Below, piece by piece: positions 51,309 through 60,248 of a DNA stretch of 64,000 nt. The number at the start of each line of letters is the position of its first letter. Within the stretch, counting starts at the first letter, position 1. This DNA comes from Burkholderia pseudomultivorans (GTDB lineage: Bacteria; Pseudomonadota; Gammaproteobacteria; Burkholderiales; Burkholderiaceae): positions 4,402,001 to 4,466,000 of the forward strand of contig NZ_CP013378.1 in NCBI RefSeq assembly GCF_001718415.1, written 5' to 3'. The notes beneath the pieces are model-generated. The model did no database searches. It had not been told where the DNA came from and saw nothing but the letters and a program-made list of their open reading frames with translations. The translations under genes and the position numbers were made by a program.

Positions 51309-51331
51309 CGGCTTTGCAAAGCCGTCCTTTT
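51309..51331 (+). terminator. Possible terminator/attenuator upstream of cydP
   Basis: CGGCTTT (51309-51315) pairs with AAAGCCG (51318-51324), a very tight loop, followed by TCCTTTT. It may be a second terminator for rpoH read-through or an attenuator within the cyd leader. Confidence 0.4.
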
Positions 51332-51437
51332 AAAATTGGCATGTCAGGCGCAAAAGGATTAAAACAGCTTAACGGCCGTCATAAATCCGACGTAAAGTCG
51401 CCCCAATTCGGTGTAAATCGATTCAGGATTAATTGCC

Positions 51438-51451
51438 TTGATCTCGATCAA
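51438..51451. promoter_or_regulatory. Perfect FNR/Anr box overlapping the cydP start
   Basis: TTGAT-CTCG-ATCAA matches the FNR/Anr consensus exactly. It coincides with the proposed TTG start codon of cydP, so either it acts as a downstream repressor site, or the true start is elsewhere, or the match is chance. Confidence 0.45.
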
Positions 51452-51713
51452 TAAAAATCCGCCGCCGCCTGCGAGATCGCCCGGCCCGCCCGGCTGGCGC
51501 GCGCGCCTCGGCGCCTGGGCACGCGGGCCGACCCTCGCCCGCGACATCACGCTCGTGCTGATCGTCAAGCTGATCCTGTTGATGTCGCTCAAATACGCAT
51601 TCTTCAATCATCCGCAGGCTGAACACATGTCGTTGCCGCCTGCCGCCGTCGCCGAGAAGCTGCTCTCGGTACCGGCGCCCGCTTCTACCGAGGGAGACCA
51701 CCATGATAAGTAG
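51438..51713 (+). CDS. cydP: Cytochrome oxidase putative small subunit CydP
   Basis: A 91-residue protein with a Pro/Arg-rich cytosolic N-terminus, one membrane helix ([21 protein letters not shown]) and a short periplasmic tail ([12 protein letters not shown]) typical of CydP, found before cydAB in betaproteobacteria. The only reasonable start is TTG at 51438, with AGGA nine bases upstream; the next ATG lies inside the helix. The last 11 bases overlap cydA, indicating coupled translation. Confidence 0.78.
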   Translation: MISINKNPPPPARSPGPPGWRARLGAWARGPTLARDITLVLIVKLILLMSLKYAFFNHPQAEHMSLPPAAVAEKLLSVPAPASTEGDHHDK

Positions 51714-53283
51714 CGAAGTCGTCGATCTGTCACGTCTGCAGTTCGGCATCACGGCGCTCTACCACTTCCTGTTCGTGCCGTTGACGCTCGGCCTGTCCTG
51801 GCTGCTCGTCATCATGGAGTCCGTCTACGTGATGACCGGCAAGCAGGTCTACAAGGACATGACGCAGTTCTGGGGCAAGCTGTTCGGGATCAACTTTGCG
51901 ATGGGCGTGACGACCGGCATCACGCTCGAATTCCAGTTCGGCACGAACTGGTCGTACTACTCGCACTACGTCGGCGACATCTTCGGCGTGCCGCTCGCCG
52001 TCGAAGGCCTGATGGCGTTCTTCCTCGAATCGACCTTCGTCGGCCTGTTCTTCTTCGGCTGGAACCGCCTGTCGAAAGTCAAGCACCTGATCGTCACGTT
52101 CCTCGTCGCGCTCGGCTCGAACCTGTCCGCGCTGTGGATCCTCGTCGCGAACGGCTGGATGAACAATCCGGTCGGCGCCGAATTCAACTACGAGACGATG
52201 CGCATGGAGCTGACCAACCTGTTCGACGTGCTGTTCAACCCGGTCGCGCAGGTCAAGTTCGTGCACACGGTGTCGGCCGGCTACGTGACGGCCGCGATGT
52301 TCGTGCTCGGCGTGTCGTCGTGGTATCTGTTGAAGAAGCGCGACGTCGACTTCGCGCTGCGCTCGTTCGCGGTCGCGGCCGGCTTCGGCCTCGCGGCTAC
52401 GCTCTGCGTGATCGTGCTCGGCGACGAATCGGGCTACACGACCGGCGAAGTGCAGAAGATGAAGCTCGCCGCGATCGAATCCGAATGGGAAACGCAGCCG
52501 GCGCCCGCATCGTTCACGCTGATCGGCATTCCGAACCAGGAGGAACAGCGCACCGACTACGCGATCAAGATCCCGTATGCGCTCGGCCTGATCGCGACAC
52601 GCTCGATCGACGAGCCGGTGATCGGCCTGCGCGAGCTCGCGAAGCACAGCGAGGAGCACATCCAGAGCGGGATGATCGCGTACGGCGCGCTGCAGAAGAT
52701 CAAGGAAGGCGACACGAGCGCGGCGACGCGCGAACTGTTCGACCAGCACAAGCAGTATCTCGGCTACGGGCTGATGCTCAAGCAGTTCACGCCGAACGTG
52801 GTCGACGCGACGCCGGAGCAGATCAAGGCCGCCGCGAAGAAGACGATTCCGCCGGTCGCGCCCGTGTTCTTCTCGTTCCGGATCATGGTGTTCCTCGGCT
52901 TCCTGTTCCTCGCGACCTTCATCGCCGCGTTCTGGTTCTGCGCGCGCCGCGAGCTGCTGCAGGACAACCGCCGCTGGTTCCTCCGCTATGCGGTGTGGGC
53001 GATCCCGCTGCCGTGGCTCGCCGCGGAATTCGGCTGGGTCGTCGCCGAGCTCGGCCGCCAGCCGTGGACCATCGCGGGCATCCTGCCGACGCATCTTTCC
53101 GCGTCGAGCCTGACGCCGAGCGACCTGTACCTGAGCCTCGCCGGTTTCATCGCGTTCTACACGGCGCTGTTCGTCATCGAGATCAAGCTGATGTTCAAGT
53201 ACGCCCGCCTCGGCCCGTCGTCGCTGCATACCGGCCGCTATCACCACGAGCTGGCGGCCGCCGGCGAGCGCGCGGCCGTCTGA
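51703..53283 (+). CDS. cydA: Cytochrome bd ubiquinol oxidase subunit I
   Basis: A 526-residue integral membrane subunit carrying hemes b558, b595 and d. The N-terminal [19 protein letters not shown] holds a heme-ligand His, the GRQPW motif near 450 belongs to the quinol site, and the Q-loop between TM6 and TM7 is long (about 250-380), as in E. coli CydA. It oxidises quinol and reduces O2 with high affinity. It overlaps cydP and precedes cydB by 31 bases. Confidence 0.97.
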   Translation: MISSEVVDLSRLQFGITALYHFLFVPLTLGLSWLLVIMESVYVMTGKQVYKDMTQFWGKLFGINFAMGVTTGITLEFQFGTNWSYYSHYVGDIFGVPLAVEGLMAFFLESTFVGLFFFGWNRLSKVKHLIVTFLVALGSNLSALWILVANGWMNNPVGAEFNYETMRMELTNLFDVLFNPVAQVKFVHTVSAGYVTAAMFVLGVSSWYLLKKRDVDFALRSFAVAAGFGLAATLCVIVLGDESGYTTGEVQKMKLAAIESEWETQPAPASFTLIGIPNQEEQRTDYAIKIPYALGLIATRSIDEPVIGLRELAKHSEEHIQSGMIAYGALQKIKEGDTSAATRELFDQHKQYLGYGLMLKQFTPNVVDATPEQIKAAAKKTIPPVAPVFFSFRIMVFLGFLFLATFIAAFWFCARRELLQDNRRWFLRYAVWAIPLPWLAAEFGWVVAELGRQPWTIAGILPTHLSASSLTPSDLYLSLAGFIAFYTALFVIEIKLMFKYARLGPSSLHTGRYHHELAAAGERAAV

Positions 53284-53314
53284 GCGCGCCCCCGCAACCG
53301 AACAAGGAATCGCT

Positions 53315-54451
53315 ATGGACTATGCAACTCTCAAGCTGATCTGGTGGCTGCTGGTCGGCGTGCTGCTGATCGGCTTCGCCGTCACCGACGGCTTCGACAT
53401 GGGCGCGACCGCGCTGCTGCCGTTCCTCGGCAAGACCGACGAAGAGCGCCGCATCATCGTCAATACGGTGGGCGCGACGTGGGAAGGCAACCAGGTGTGG
53501 CTGATCACGGCCGGCGGCGCGATGTTTGCCGCGTGGCCGCTGGTCTACGCCGCGTCGTTCTCCGGCTTCTACTTCGCGATGCTGCTGGTGCTGTTCGCGC
53601 TGTTCTTCCGGCCGGTCGGCTTCGACTATCGCAGCAAGCGGCCCGACCCGCGCTGGCGCGCAGGCTGGGACTGGGGCCTGTTCGTCGGCGGCTTCGTGCC
53701 GGCGCTGGTGTTCGGCGTCGCGTTCGGCAACCTGCTGCAGGGCGTGCCGTTCCAGTTCGACAGCGACCTGCGCGTGACCTACCACGGCAGCTTCTGGGCG
53801 CTGCTGAACCCGTTCGCGCTGCTGTGCGGGCTCGTCAGCCTCACGATGCTGGTCGCGCACGGCGCCGCGTTCATCAAGATGAAGACCGACGGCGTGATCG
53901 CGCGCCGCGCGTCGGTCGCGCTGCGCGTGTCGTCGCTGCTCGCGGTCGTGCTGTTCGTGCTGGCGGGCGTGCTGGTCGCGTCGTATATCGGCGGCTTCCA
54001 CATCACGCGCGCCGCGCCGACCGATACGGTCGCGAACCCGCTGCTCAAGGACGTCGCCGCGGGCTCGGGCCTGTGGCTCGCGAACTACCGCGAGTATCCG
54101 TGGATGATCGCGGCGCCCGTCGTCGGCATCGCGGGCGGCCTGCTCGCGCTGCTGCTCGCCGGTTCGAAGCAGGAAAAGACCGCGTTCTTCTGCACGGGCC
54201 TGATGATCGTCGGCGTGATCCTGACCGCGGGCTTCTCGATGTTCCCGTTCATCATGCCGTCGTCGCTCGACCCGCGCAGCAGCCTGACCGTGTGGGACTC
54301 GACGTCGAGCCAGAAGACGCTGATGGTGATGCTGTTCGCGGTGATCGTGTTCCTGCCGATCATCCTGCTCTACACGAGCTGGGTGTATCGCGTGATGCGC
54401 GGCAAGGTCACGCGCCAGGTGCTCGAAGAGAACAAGCACTCGATGTATTGA
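53315..54451 (+). CDS. cydB: Cytochrome bd ubiquinol oxidase subunit II
   Basis: A 378-residue multi-helix subunit: [25 protein letters not shown] is the CydB N-terminus with the conserved GFDMG, and NEVWL-like [19 protein letters not shown] follows. The C-terminus carries the last helix and a short basic tail. It forms the heterodimer with CydA. Next comes cydX. Confidence 0.97.
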   Translation: MDYATLKLIWWLLVGVLLIGFAVTDGFDMGATALLPFLGKTDEERRIIVNTVGATWEGNQVWLITAGGAMFAAWPLVYAASFSGFYFAMLLVLFALFFRPVGFDYRSKRPDPRWRAGWDWGLFVGGFVPALVFGVAFGNLLQGVPFQFDSDLRVTYHGSFWALLNPFALLCGLVSLTMLVAHGAAFIKMKTDGVIARRASVALRVSSLLAVVLFVLAGVLVASYIGGFHITRAAPTDTVANPLLKDVAAGSGLWLANYREYPWMIAAPVVGIAGGLLALLLAGSKQEKTAFFCTGLMIVGVILTAGFSMFPFIMPSSLDPRSSLTVWDSTSSQKTLMVMLFAVIVFLPIILLYTSWVYRVMRGKVTRQVLEENKHSMY

Positions 54452-54505
54452 ACCCGGCCGGGGCGCGCAGGCGCCCCGCCGCCCCGTTTCGCAAGGAGTC
54501 GGATC

Positions 54506-54628
54506 ATGTGGTATTTCAGCTGGATTCTCGGTATCGGCGTCGCGCTGTCGTTCGGCATCGTCAATGCGATGTGGCTCGAGGCGCGCCAGAAGAAGCAGGA
54601 AGTGCCGGTGCGCACGCAGCGCGACTGA
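54506..54628 (+). CDS. cydX: Cytochrome bd oxidase small subunit CydX
   Basis: A 40-residue protein, MWYFSWILGIGVALSFG followed by IVNAMWLEARQKK and a short tail. The MWYFxWILG start, single helix and conserved Trp-Leu-Glu are the CydX signature. It is required for stability of the bd oxidase in E. coli. AAGGAG lies upstream of the ATG. It ends the cydPABX operon and is followed by a bidirectional terminator. Confidence 0.93.
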   Translation: MWYFSWILGIGVALSFGIVNAMWLEARQKKQEVPVRTQRD

Positions 54629-54707
54629 CGCGCAGTGCGGGCGGCGGCAGGGCGCCGCCGCCGGTGTCGGCGACGCACCTCGCGCGGCCTTTGTGCCGCG
54701 CCAAGGC

Positions 54708-54742
54708 AAAACGGCTTGCGATGCCTCGCAAGCCGTTTTCGT
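54708..54742. terminator. Bidirectional terminator between cydX and nagE
   Basis: Thirteen perfect pairs (54708-54720 with 54727-54739, six-base loop) with A-rich and T-rich flanks. It serves both the cyd operon and the oppositely oriented nag operon. Confidence 0.9.
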
Positions 54743-54790
54743 TTGTGCGCTCACGCGGCCGGCCCGTACCGCCGGGCCGGCCGCGCCGCA

Positions 54791-56554
54791 TCAGGCCGGT
54801 TGCGCGGCCGCGCCGCCGCCGGCGGACGGCAGGCGCGCGCCGAGCTGTTCCGCATAGCGTGCCGCCGCGTTGCCGCAGACGATGTGGAACGTGTCGGGCG
54901 AGATCCACGCGACGTCGAGCGTGCCGAGCCGGTCGCGATCGACCGCCGACGGATCGCGCACGACGACGCGCAGCCGCGTGGTCGCGATCGCGTCGAGCGA
55001 CGCGACGTTGGTCGCGCCGCCGAACACCGCGAGCCAGCGCGCCGGGTCCGGATCGAGCGGGCCGGCCGCCGCGCCGGTGACGGGCTGCGCGGCAGCGGCC
55101 GCGGCGGTCGCCGGCGCGGCGGACGTGCCGCTGCCGATCGCGCTGCGCATCTCGTCGGCGATCAGGTCGGCCTCGGGCCCGATGATCACCTGCACGCTGT
55201 TGCCGCCGCGCTTGAGCACGCCGCGCGCGCCGATCGCCTTCAGTTCGGGCTCCGATACCTGCTCGGGATCGACGACCGTCAGCCGCAGACGCGTCGTGCA
55301 TGCGTCGACGACCGTCAGGTTGCCCGCACCGCCGAGCGCGGCGATATAGCGTTGCGCGCGCGGCGCGGCAGCCGCGGCGCCCGCGGCCGGCGCAACGAAC
55401 CCGCCCGACGCATACGACTCGGTCGCCGCATCGGCCGAGGCCGGCTCACGACCCGGCGTCGCCATGTTGAACTTGCGGATGAAGAAGCGGAACAGCCCGT
55501 AGTACGCGACGCCGTACGCGAGACCGAGCGGAATCGCGATCCAGCCCTTCGTCGACAACCCGTAGTTCAGCACGTAGTCGATCGCGCCGGCCGAGAACGT
55601 GAAGCCGAGCTTCACGCCGAGGATCTGGCAGATCGCGAGCGACAGCCCCGTCAGCACCGCGTGGATCACGTACAGCACCGGCGCGAGGAACATGAAGCTG
55701 AATTCGATCGGCTCGGTCACGCCCGTGAGGAACGAGGTCAGCGCCATCGAGAACAGCAGGCCGCCGACCATCGCGCGGCGCTCCTTCGGTGCTTCGTGCA
55801 GCATCGCGAGGCACGCGGCCGGCAGGCCGAACATCATGATCGGGAAGAAGCCGGCCATGAAGGTGCCCGCGGTCGGGTCGCCCGCGAAGAAGCGGTGCAG
55901 GTCGCCGTGCACGATCTCGCCGCCGGTGGGCGGCGTGAAGTTGCCGAACACGAACCAGGCGAGCGAGTTGATGATGTGGTGCAGGCCCGTGACGAGCAGC
56001 AGCCGGTTCAGGAAGCCGAACACGAACGCGCCGATCGCGCCCGCGGTCGTCAGCCACTGGCCGGCCGCATCGATCGCATGCTGGATCGGCTGCCACACGT
56101 AACCGAACACGATGCCGAGCACCACGCACGCGAGCCCCGTGATGATCGGCACGAACCGTTTGCCGCCGAAGAACGCCAGGTAGTCGGGCAGCTTGATGTC
56201 CTTGTAGCGGTTGTACAGCAGGCCGGCCACCACGCCCGCGATGATCCCGGACAGCACGCCCATGTTCAGCTTCGGGTCGATGTCCTTCATGATCGCGGTT
56301 TCGATCAGGTAGCCGATCGCACCCGCGAGCGCCGCGACGCCGTTGTTGTCCTTCGCGAAGCCGACCGCCACGCCGATCGCGAACAGCAGCGGCAGGTTGT
56401 CGAAGATCGCGCCGCCGGCGTCGGCGATCATCTTGATGTTGAACACGTCCGGTTGCCCGAGCCGCAGCAGGATGCCGGCGACCGGCAACACCGCGATCGG
56501 CAGCATCAGCGCCCGGCCCAGGCTCTGTATCTTCAGAAACGGATTCCCGTCCAT
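54791..56554 (-). CDS. nagE: N-acetylglucosamine PTS permease IIC-IIB-IIB' (NagE type)
   Basis: A 587-residue glucose-family PTS permease. Residues 1-370 form the IIC channel (GRALMLPIAVLPVAGILLRLG, GVTEPIEFSFMFLAPVLY). Residues about 395-475 are a IIB domain with phospho-Cys419 in DACTTRLRL. After an Ala-rich linker a second IIB-like domain (about 500-580) has ATTRLRV, with Ala524 where Cys should be. No IIA domain is attached; that is supplied by the fused protein upstream in the operon. It imports GlcNAc as GlcNAc-6-P. It is the last gene of the nag operon and ends at a bidirectional terminator. Confidence 0.93.
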   Translation of the reverse strand: MDGNPFLKIQSLGRALMLPIAVLPVAGILLRLGQPDVFNIKMIADAGGAIFDNLPLLFAIGVAVGFAKDNNGVAALAGAIGYLIETAIMKDIDPKLNMGVLSGIIAGVVAGLLYNRYKDIKLPDYLAFFGGKRFVPIITGLACVVLGIVFGYVWQPIQHAIDAAGQWLTTAGAIGAFVFGFLNRLLLVTGLHHIINSLAWFVFGNFTPPTGGEIVHGDLHRFFAGDPTAGTFMAGFFPIMMFGLPAACLAMLHEAPKERRAMVGGLLFSMALTSFLTGVTEPIEFSFMFLAPVLYVIHAVLTGLSLAICQILGVKLGFTFSAGAIDYVLNYGLSTKGWIAIPLGLAYGVAYYGLFRFFIRKFNMATPGREPASADAATESYASGGFVAPAAGAAAAAPRAQRYIAALGGAGNLTVVDACTTRLRLTVVDPEQVSEPELKAIGARGVLKRGGNSVQVIIGPEADLIADEMRSAIGSGTSAAPATAAAAAAQPVTGAAAGPLDPDPARWLAVFGGATNVASLDAIATTRLRVVVRDPSAVDRDRLGTLDVAWISPDTFHIVCGNAAARYAEQLGARLPSAGGGAAAQPA

Positions 56555-56633
56555 TCAGTCCTCCAATCCTTGTCTCGCTTCGTTGACCTGATTGCTTTCG
56601 TAGTAAAACGGGCCGCGCGCCCGCCGGCGACGC

Positions 56634-59192
56634 TCAGTCGAGCGGCCAGACCTCGCGGCTTGCTGCCCTTACCGCCTGCGCCGAATCGAGCGCGAGCAGA
56701 TCCTGCGCACGCTGGCGACACAGCTGGTAATCGAGACGGCGCACGCGCGCCTTGATGCCCGGCACCGCGACCGGGTCGACCGACAGCTCGGTCACGCCGA
56801 GGCCGACGAGGATCGGCACCGCGAGCGGATCGCCACCGAGCGCACCGCATACGCCGACCCACTTGCCGTGTTTTTCCGCACCGCGCACCGCGATGTCGAT
56901 CAGGCGCAGCACGGCCGGATGCAGGCCGTCGGCCTGCGCGGCCAGATCGGCCTGGCAGCGGTCCATCGCGAGCGTGTATTGCGTCAGGTCGTTGGTGCCG
57001 ATCGACAGGAAATCCGCGTGCTGCGCGAGCTGGTCGGCGAGCAGCGCCGCCGAGGGCACCTCGATCATCGCGCCAACCTCGATCGGCTCGGTGCGGCCCT
57101 GCGCGCGCGCGAATTCGTCGATGCGCTTTCTGAGCCGCACCAGTTCGCCGGCGTCCGTGACCATCGGCAGCAGGATTCGCACCGCGCCGGCCGGCTGCAC
57201 CGCAAGCAGGCCCTGCAACTGATCGTCGAGCAGGTCCGGGCGCACCTGCGCGAGCCGGATGCCGCGCAGGCCGAGCGCGGGGTTCGGCTCGGGCGGCAGC
57301 GTCAGGTAGTCGACCTCCTTGTCCGCGCCGACGTCGAGCGTGCGGATGATCGCGGTGCGGCCCTGCAGCGCGTCGACGATCGACTGGTAGCTCTGCCGGT
57401 GTTCGGCGACCGTCGGCGCCGCCTGACGGTGGATGAACATCAGTTCGGTGCGCAGCAGGCCGACCGCGTCCGCGCCGTTGTCGACCGCGGTGTTCGCGTC
57501 GTCGAGCGTCGCGATGTTCGCGGCGACCTCGATCGCACGCCCGTCGACGGTGGCGGCGGCCGCACCGGCCATCTGCCGGTTCGCCTCGCGCACGCCGGCC
57601 TGACGCTGGCGCTCGTGCCGCGCGCGCTCCACGTCGAGCGCGGTCGGCGCATGTTCGAGACGGCCCGCGCTCGCGTCGATGACGACCTGCGTGCCGTCCG
57701 GAATCGCATACAGCGCGTCGCCGACCGCGACCAGTGCCGGAATGCCGAGCTGTCGCGCGATGATCGCCGCGTGCGAGGTCGCACCGCCGCGCGCCATCAC
57801 GAGCGCGGTCACGCGCTGGCGGTCGAGCGACGACAAGTCCGATGGCGTGAATTCCTCGGCTGCGAGCACGGCCTCGTCGGGCAGCGCGCGGGTCGCGCCG
57901 CTCGTGTGGCCGAGCGCGCGCAGCACGCGCTTCTCGATGTCGCGCAGGTCGGCCGCGCGCTCGGCGAGCAGCGCGTCGTCGAGCTTCGACAGCGTGTCGA
58001 TCTGCGCGCGGATGGTCGTGCGCCATGCGAAGCCCGCGCTCTTGCCGAGGCTGATCAGGTCGCGCGCCGCATCGATCAGCGTCGGATCCTCGAGCAGCAC
58101 GCGATGCACCGCGAAGATCCCCGCTTCGCCGACCGCGCCGCGCGCCGACGCATTGCGCACCGTTTCGTCGAGTTCCGCATCGACGGCCTTCAGCGCGCGG
58201 TCGAGCTGGCGGCTTTCCGTCGCGGGCGTGCCGGCGGCCTGTTCGGGCGGCACGAGCTCCGCGTCGTCGAGGCGCACCAGCGTGCCGACCGCGATGCCGG
58301 GCGCCGCGCATACGCCTGCCAGCGTATTCGGCGCGAGCGGCGCGCCGCTGTTGTGGACGATCGCCTGCGGCGCGGGCGACTTCAGCCGCGCCGGCTTTTC
58401 CTCGACCTCGCCGTGCGCCTCGCGCAGCAGTTCGTTCGCGACCGCGTCGACGGCCTGCTGCGCCTGCGCGCCACGGCCGACGAGTTCGATCGTCGCGCGC
58501 TCGCCGGCGCCGAGGCCGAGCAGGCCGACCACGCTTTCGATCGGCGCCTTGCGGCCGTCGAAATGCACGTCGACATGCGCGTCGAGCCCGCGCGCGGCTT
58601 CGCGCGCCCGCGCGGCCGGCCGTGCGTGCAGGCCGCCCGGCTGCGTCAGCACGATCTCGCGGCGCACTTCGTTCATGGCTGCCGCGCCGGCCTCGGCCGC
58701 CTGCGCGGCGGCGTCGCCCTTGCCGCGCAGCGTCAGCAGCGAGGTGCTGCCGGCCGTCGCGAAGCCGCCCGCGCGCTCGACCACCTCGAACGCATCGGAA
58801 TTCGCGATCGCGATCACCGACACGAGCGAATGCGCGCTGCGCGCGACCGCATCCTGGTCGAACTCGATCAGCAGGTCGCCCGCTTCGACGCGCGCGCCGG
58901 CCTCGACGCGCGCGGTGAAGCCCTGCCCGTTCAGCTCGACGGTATCGATGCCGATATGCAGCAGCACTTCCGCGCCTTGCGGCGTCGTGATCGTCACCGC
59001 GTGGCCCGTGCGCGCGAGATGCGACACGACCCCCGCGCACGGCGCGACGAGCCGGCCTTCGAGCGGGTCGATGCCGAGCCCGTCGCCGAACATCCCGCCG
59101 GAGAACACCGGATCGGGCACGTCGGCCAGCGCGACGATCGGCCCCGTCAACGGGGCAAGCAGGACGATCGGATCATGGGCGGAACTCTTCAA
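56634..59192 (-). CDS. Fused PTS IIA-HPr-Enzyme I phosphotransferase
   Basis: About 852 residues in three modules. The IIA-Glc type domain (about 1-150) has its active His in VLLHIGIDTV, the HPr domain (about 175-260) has its active His in GGLHARPAA and a Ser46-equivalent in ESVVGLLGLG, and Enzyme I (about 290-850) has its phospho-His in GGATSHAAIIAR and PEP-site motifs (LLRTELMF, SIGTNDLTQY). One protein thus passes phosphate from PEP to NagE. TTG at 59192 has GAGGAG seven bases upstream; ATG at 59216 is the alternative. It lies between the SIS deaminase gene and nagE. Confidence 0.93.
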   Translation of the reverse strand: MKSSAHDPIVLLAPLTGPIVALADVPDPVFSGGMFGDGLGIDPLEGRLVAPCAGVVSHLARTGHAVTITTPQGAEVLLHIGIDTVELNGQGFTARVEAGARVEAGDLLIEFDQDAVARSAHSLVSVIAIANSDAFEVVERAGGFATAGSTSLLTLRGKGDAAAQAAEAGAAAMNEVRREIVLTQPGGLHARPAARAREAARGLDAHVDVHFDGRKAPIESVVGLLGLGAGERATIELVGRGAQAQQAVDAVANELLREAHGEVEEKPARLKSPAPQAIVHNSGAPLAPNTLAGVCAAPGIAVGTLVRLDDAELVPPEQAAGTPATESRQLDRALKAVDAELDETVRNASARGAVGEAGIFAVHRVLLEDPTLIDAARDLISLGKSAGFAWRTTIRAQIDTLSKLDDALLAERAADLRDIEKRVLRALGHTSGATRALPDEAVLAAEEFTPSDLSSLDRQRVTALVMARGGATSHAAIIARQLGIPALVAVGDALYAIPDGTQVVIDASAGRLEHAPTALDVERARHERQRQAGVREANRQMAGAAAATVDGRAIEVAANIATLDDANTAVDNGADAVGLLRTELMFIHRQAAPTVAEHRQSYQSIVDALQGRTAIIRTLDVGADKEVDYLTLPPEPNPALGLRGIRLAQVRPDLLDDQLQGLLAVQPAGAVRILLPMVTDAGELVRLRKRIDEFARAQGRTEPIEVGAMIEVPSAALLADQLAQHADFLSIGTNDLTQYTLAMDRCQADLAAQADGLHPAVLRLIDIAVRGAEKHGKWVGVCGALGGDPLAVPILVGLGVTELSVDPVAVPGIKARVRRLDYQLCRQRAQDLLALDSAQAVRAASREVWPLD

Positions 59193-59231
59193 CTGGGACT
59201 CCTCGGCGCGTCTCATCGGCGGTCTCGGCTA

Positions 59232-60248
59232 TCAGTGCGTTTCGGTGACTTTGTTCAGGTGGCGCGGCGTGTCGGGATTGCGGCCGCGCGCGACGGCGAG
59301 ATCCGCCGCCATCACGTAGAACGAAAGAATGGCGGCGATCGGGTCGAGCGCCGAATGAGAGGACGATGCGAGCGGCAAGCTCGCGCCCGGCGTGCCGGCA
59401 GGCGCCGCGAGCAGCACGGCGGCGCCGCGCGCGCGCATGTCGGCGGCGAGCTGCAGCAGCCCGGCCTGCTCGGGCCCCGGCGGCGCGAACACGAGCAGCG
59501 GGTAGTCGCGGTCGATCAGCTCCATCGGGCCGTGACGCACTTCTGCGCTCGAGAACGCCTCGGCCTGGATCCCGGAGGTTTCCTTCAGCTTCAACGCGGC
59601 TTCCTGCGCGATCGCGAGGCCCAGGCCGCGGCCGATCACGATCATCCGCTCGACGCCTGCCAGCGCGGCGACGGCGGGCGACCAGTCGAGCGCGCCGGCC
59701 TGCGCGAGCACGTCGGGCAGCCCGCGCAGGGCCGTCATCAGCGCCGCGTCGCGCTGCCAGAACGCGACGATCTGCGCGGACAACGACAGCATCGCGATAT
59801 AGCTCTTGGTCGCGGCGACCGACAGCTCGGGGCCGGCCAGCAGCGGCAGCTGGTGCTCGCACGCGTCGGCGAGCGGCGACGGCAGCACGTTCACGGCGGC
59901 GACGGTGCGCGCACCGGCTTCGCGCAGCGCGGCCATCGTGTTGACGAGATCGGGGCTCTGGCCCGACTGGGAAAACGCGATCGCGAGCTGGTCCTGCACC
60001 TTCAGCGGCGCCTGCTGCAGCGTCGCGACCGACATCGGCAGCGACGCGACGGGCACGCCGAGGCGGCTCATCGTCAGGCTCGCGAAATAGCTCGCGGCGT
60101 GATCGGAGCTGCCGCGCGCGACCGTCAGCGCGACGGCCGGCGGATGATCGAGCAGCTGGCCGGCGAGCGCTTCGACGCGCGCGGTATCGGCGAGCTGGGC
60201 GGCGACGACGCGGGCGGACTCGCGCGCTTCGTTAAGCATATTCGACAA
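59232..60248 (-). CDS. SIS-domain glucosamine-6-phosphate deaminase (NagB-II type)
   Basis: A 338-residue protein made of two SIS domains (ARGSSDHAASYFASLTMSRLG, SQSGQSPDLVNTM; IGRGLGLAIAQEAALKLKET, EVRHGPMELI). It lacks the glutaminase domain of GlmS, matching NagB-II, which converts GlcN-6-P to fructose-6-P and ammonia. TTG at 60248 has AAGGAG seven bases upstream and is preferred over ATG at 60239; both overlap the nagA stop. The position between nagA and the PTS genes supports the deaminase role over a transferase. Confidence 0.87.
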   Translation of the reverse strand: MSNMLNEARESARVVAAQLADTARVEALAGQLLDHPPAVALTVARGSSDHAASYFASLTMSRLGVPVASLPMSVATLQQAPLKVQDQLAIAFSQSGQSPDLVNTMAALREAGARTVAAVNVLPSPLADACEHQLPLLAGPELSVAATKSYIAMLSLSAQIVAFWQRDAALMTALRGLPDVLAQAGALDWSPAVAALAGVERMIVIGRGLGLAIAQEAALKLKETSGIQAEAFSSAEVRHGPMELIDRDYPLLVFAPPGPEQAGLLQLAADMRARGAAVLLAAPAGTPGASLPLASSSHSALDPIAAILSFYVMAADLAVARGRNPDTPRHLNKVTETH

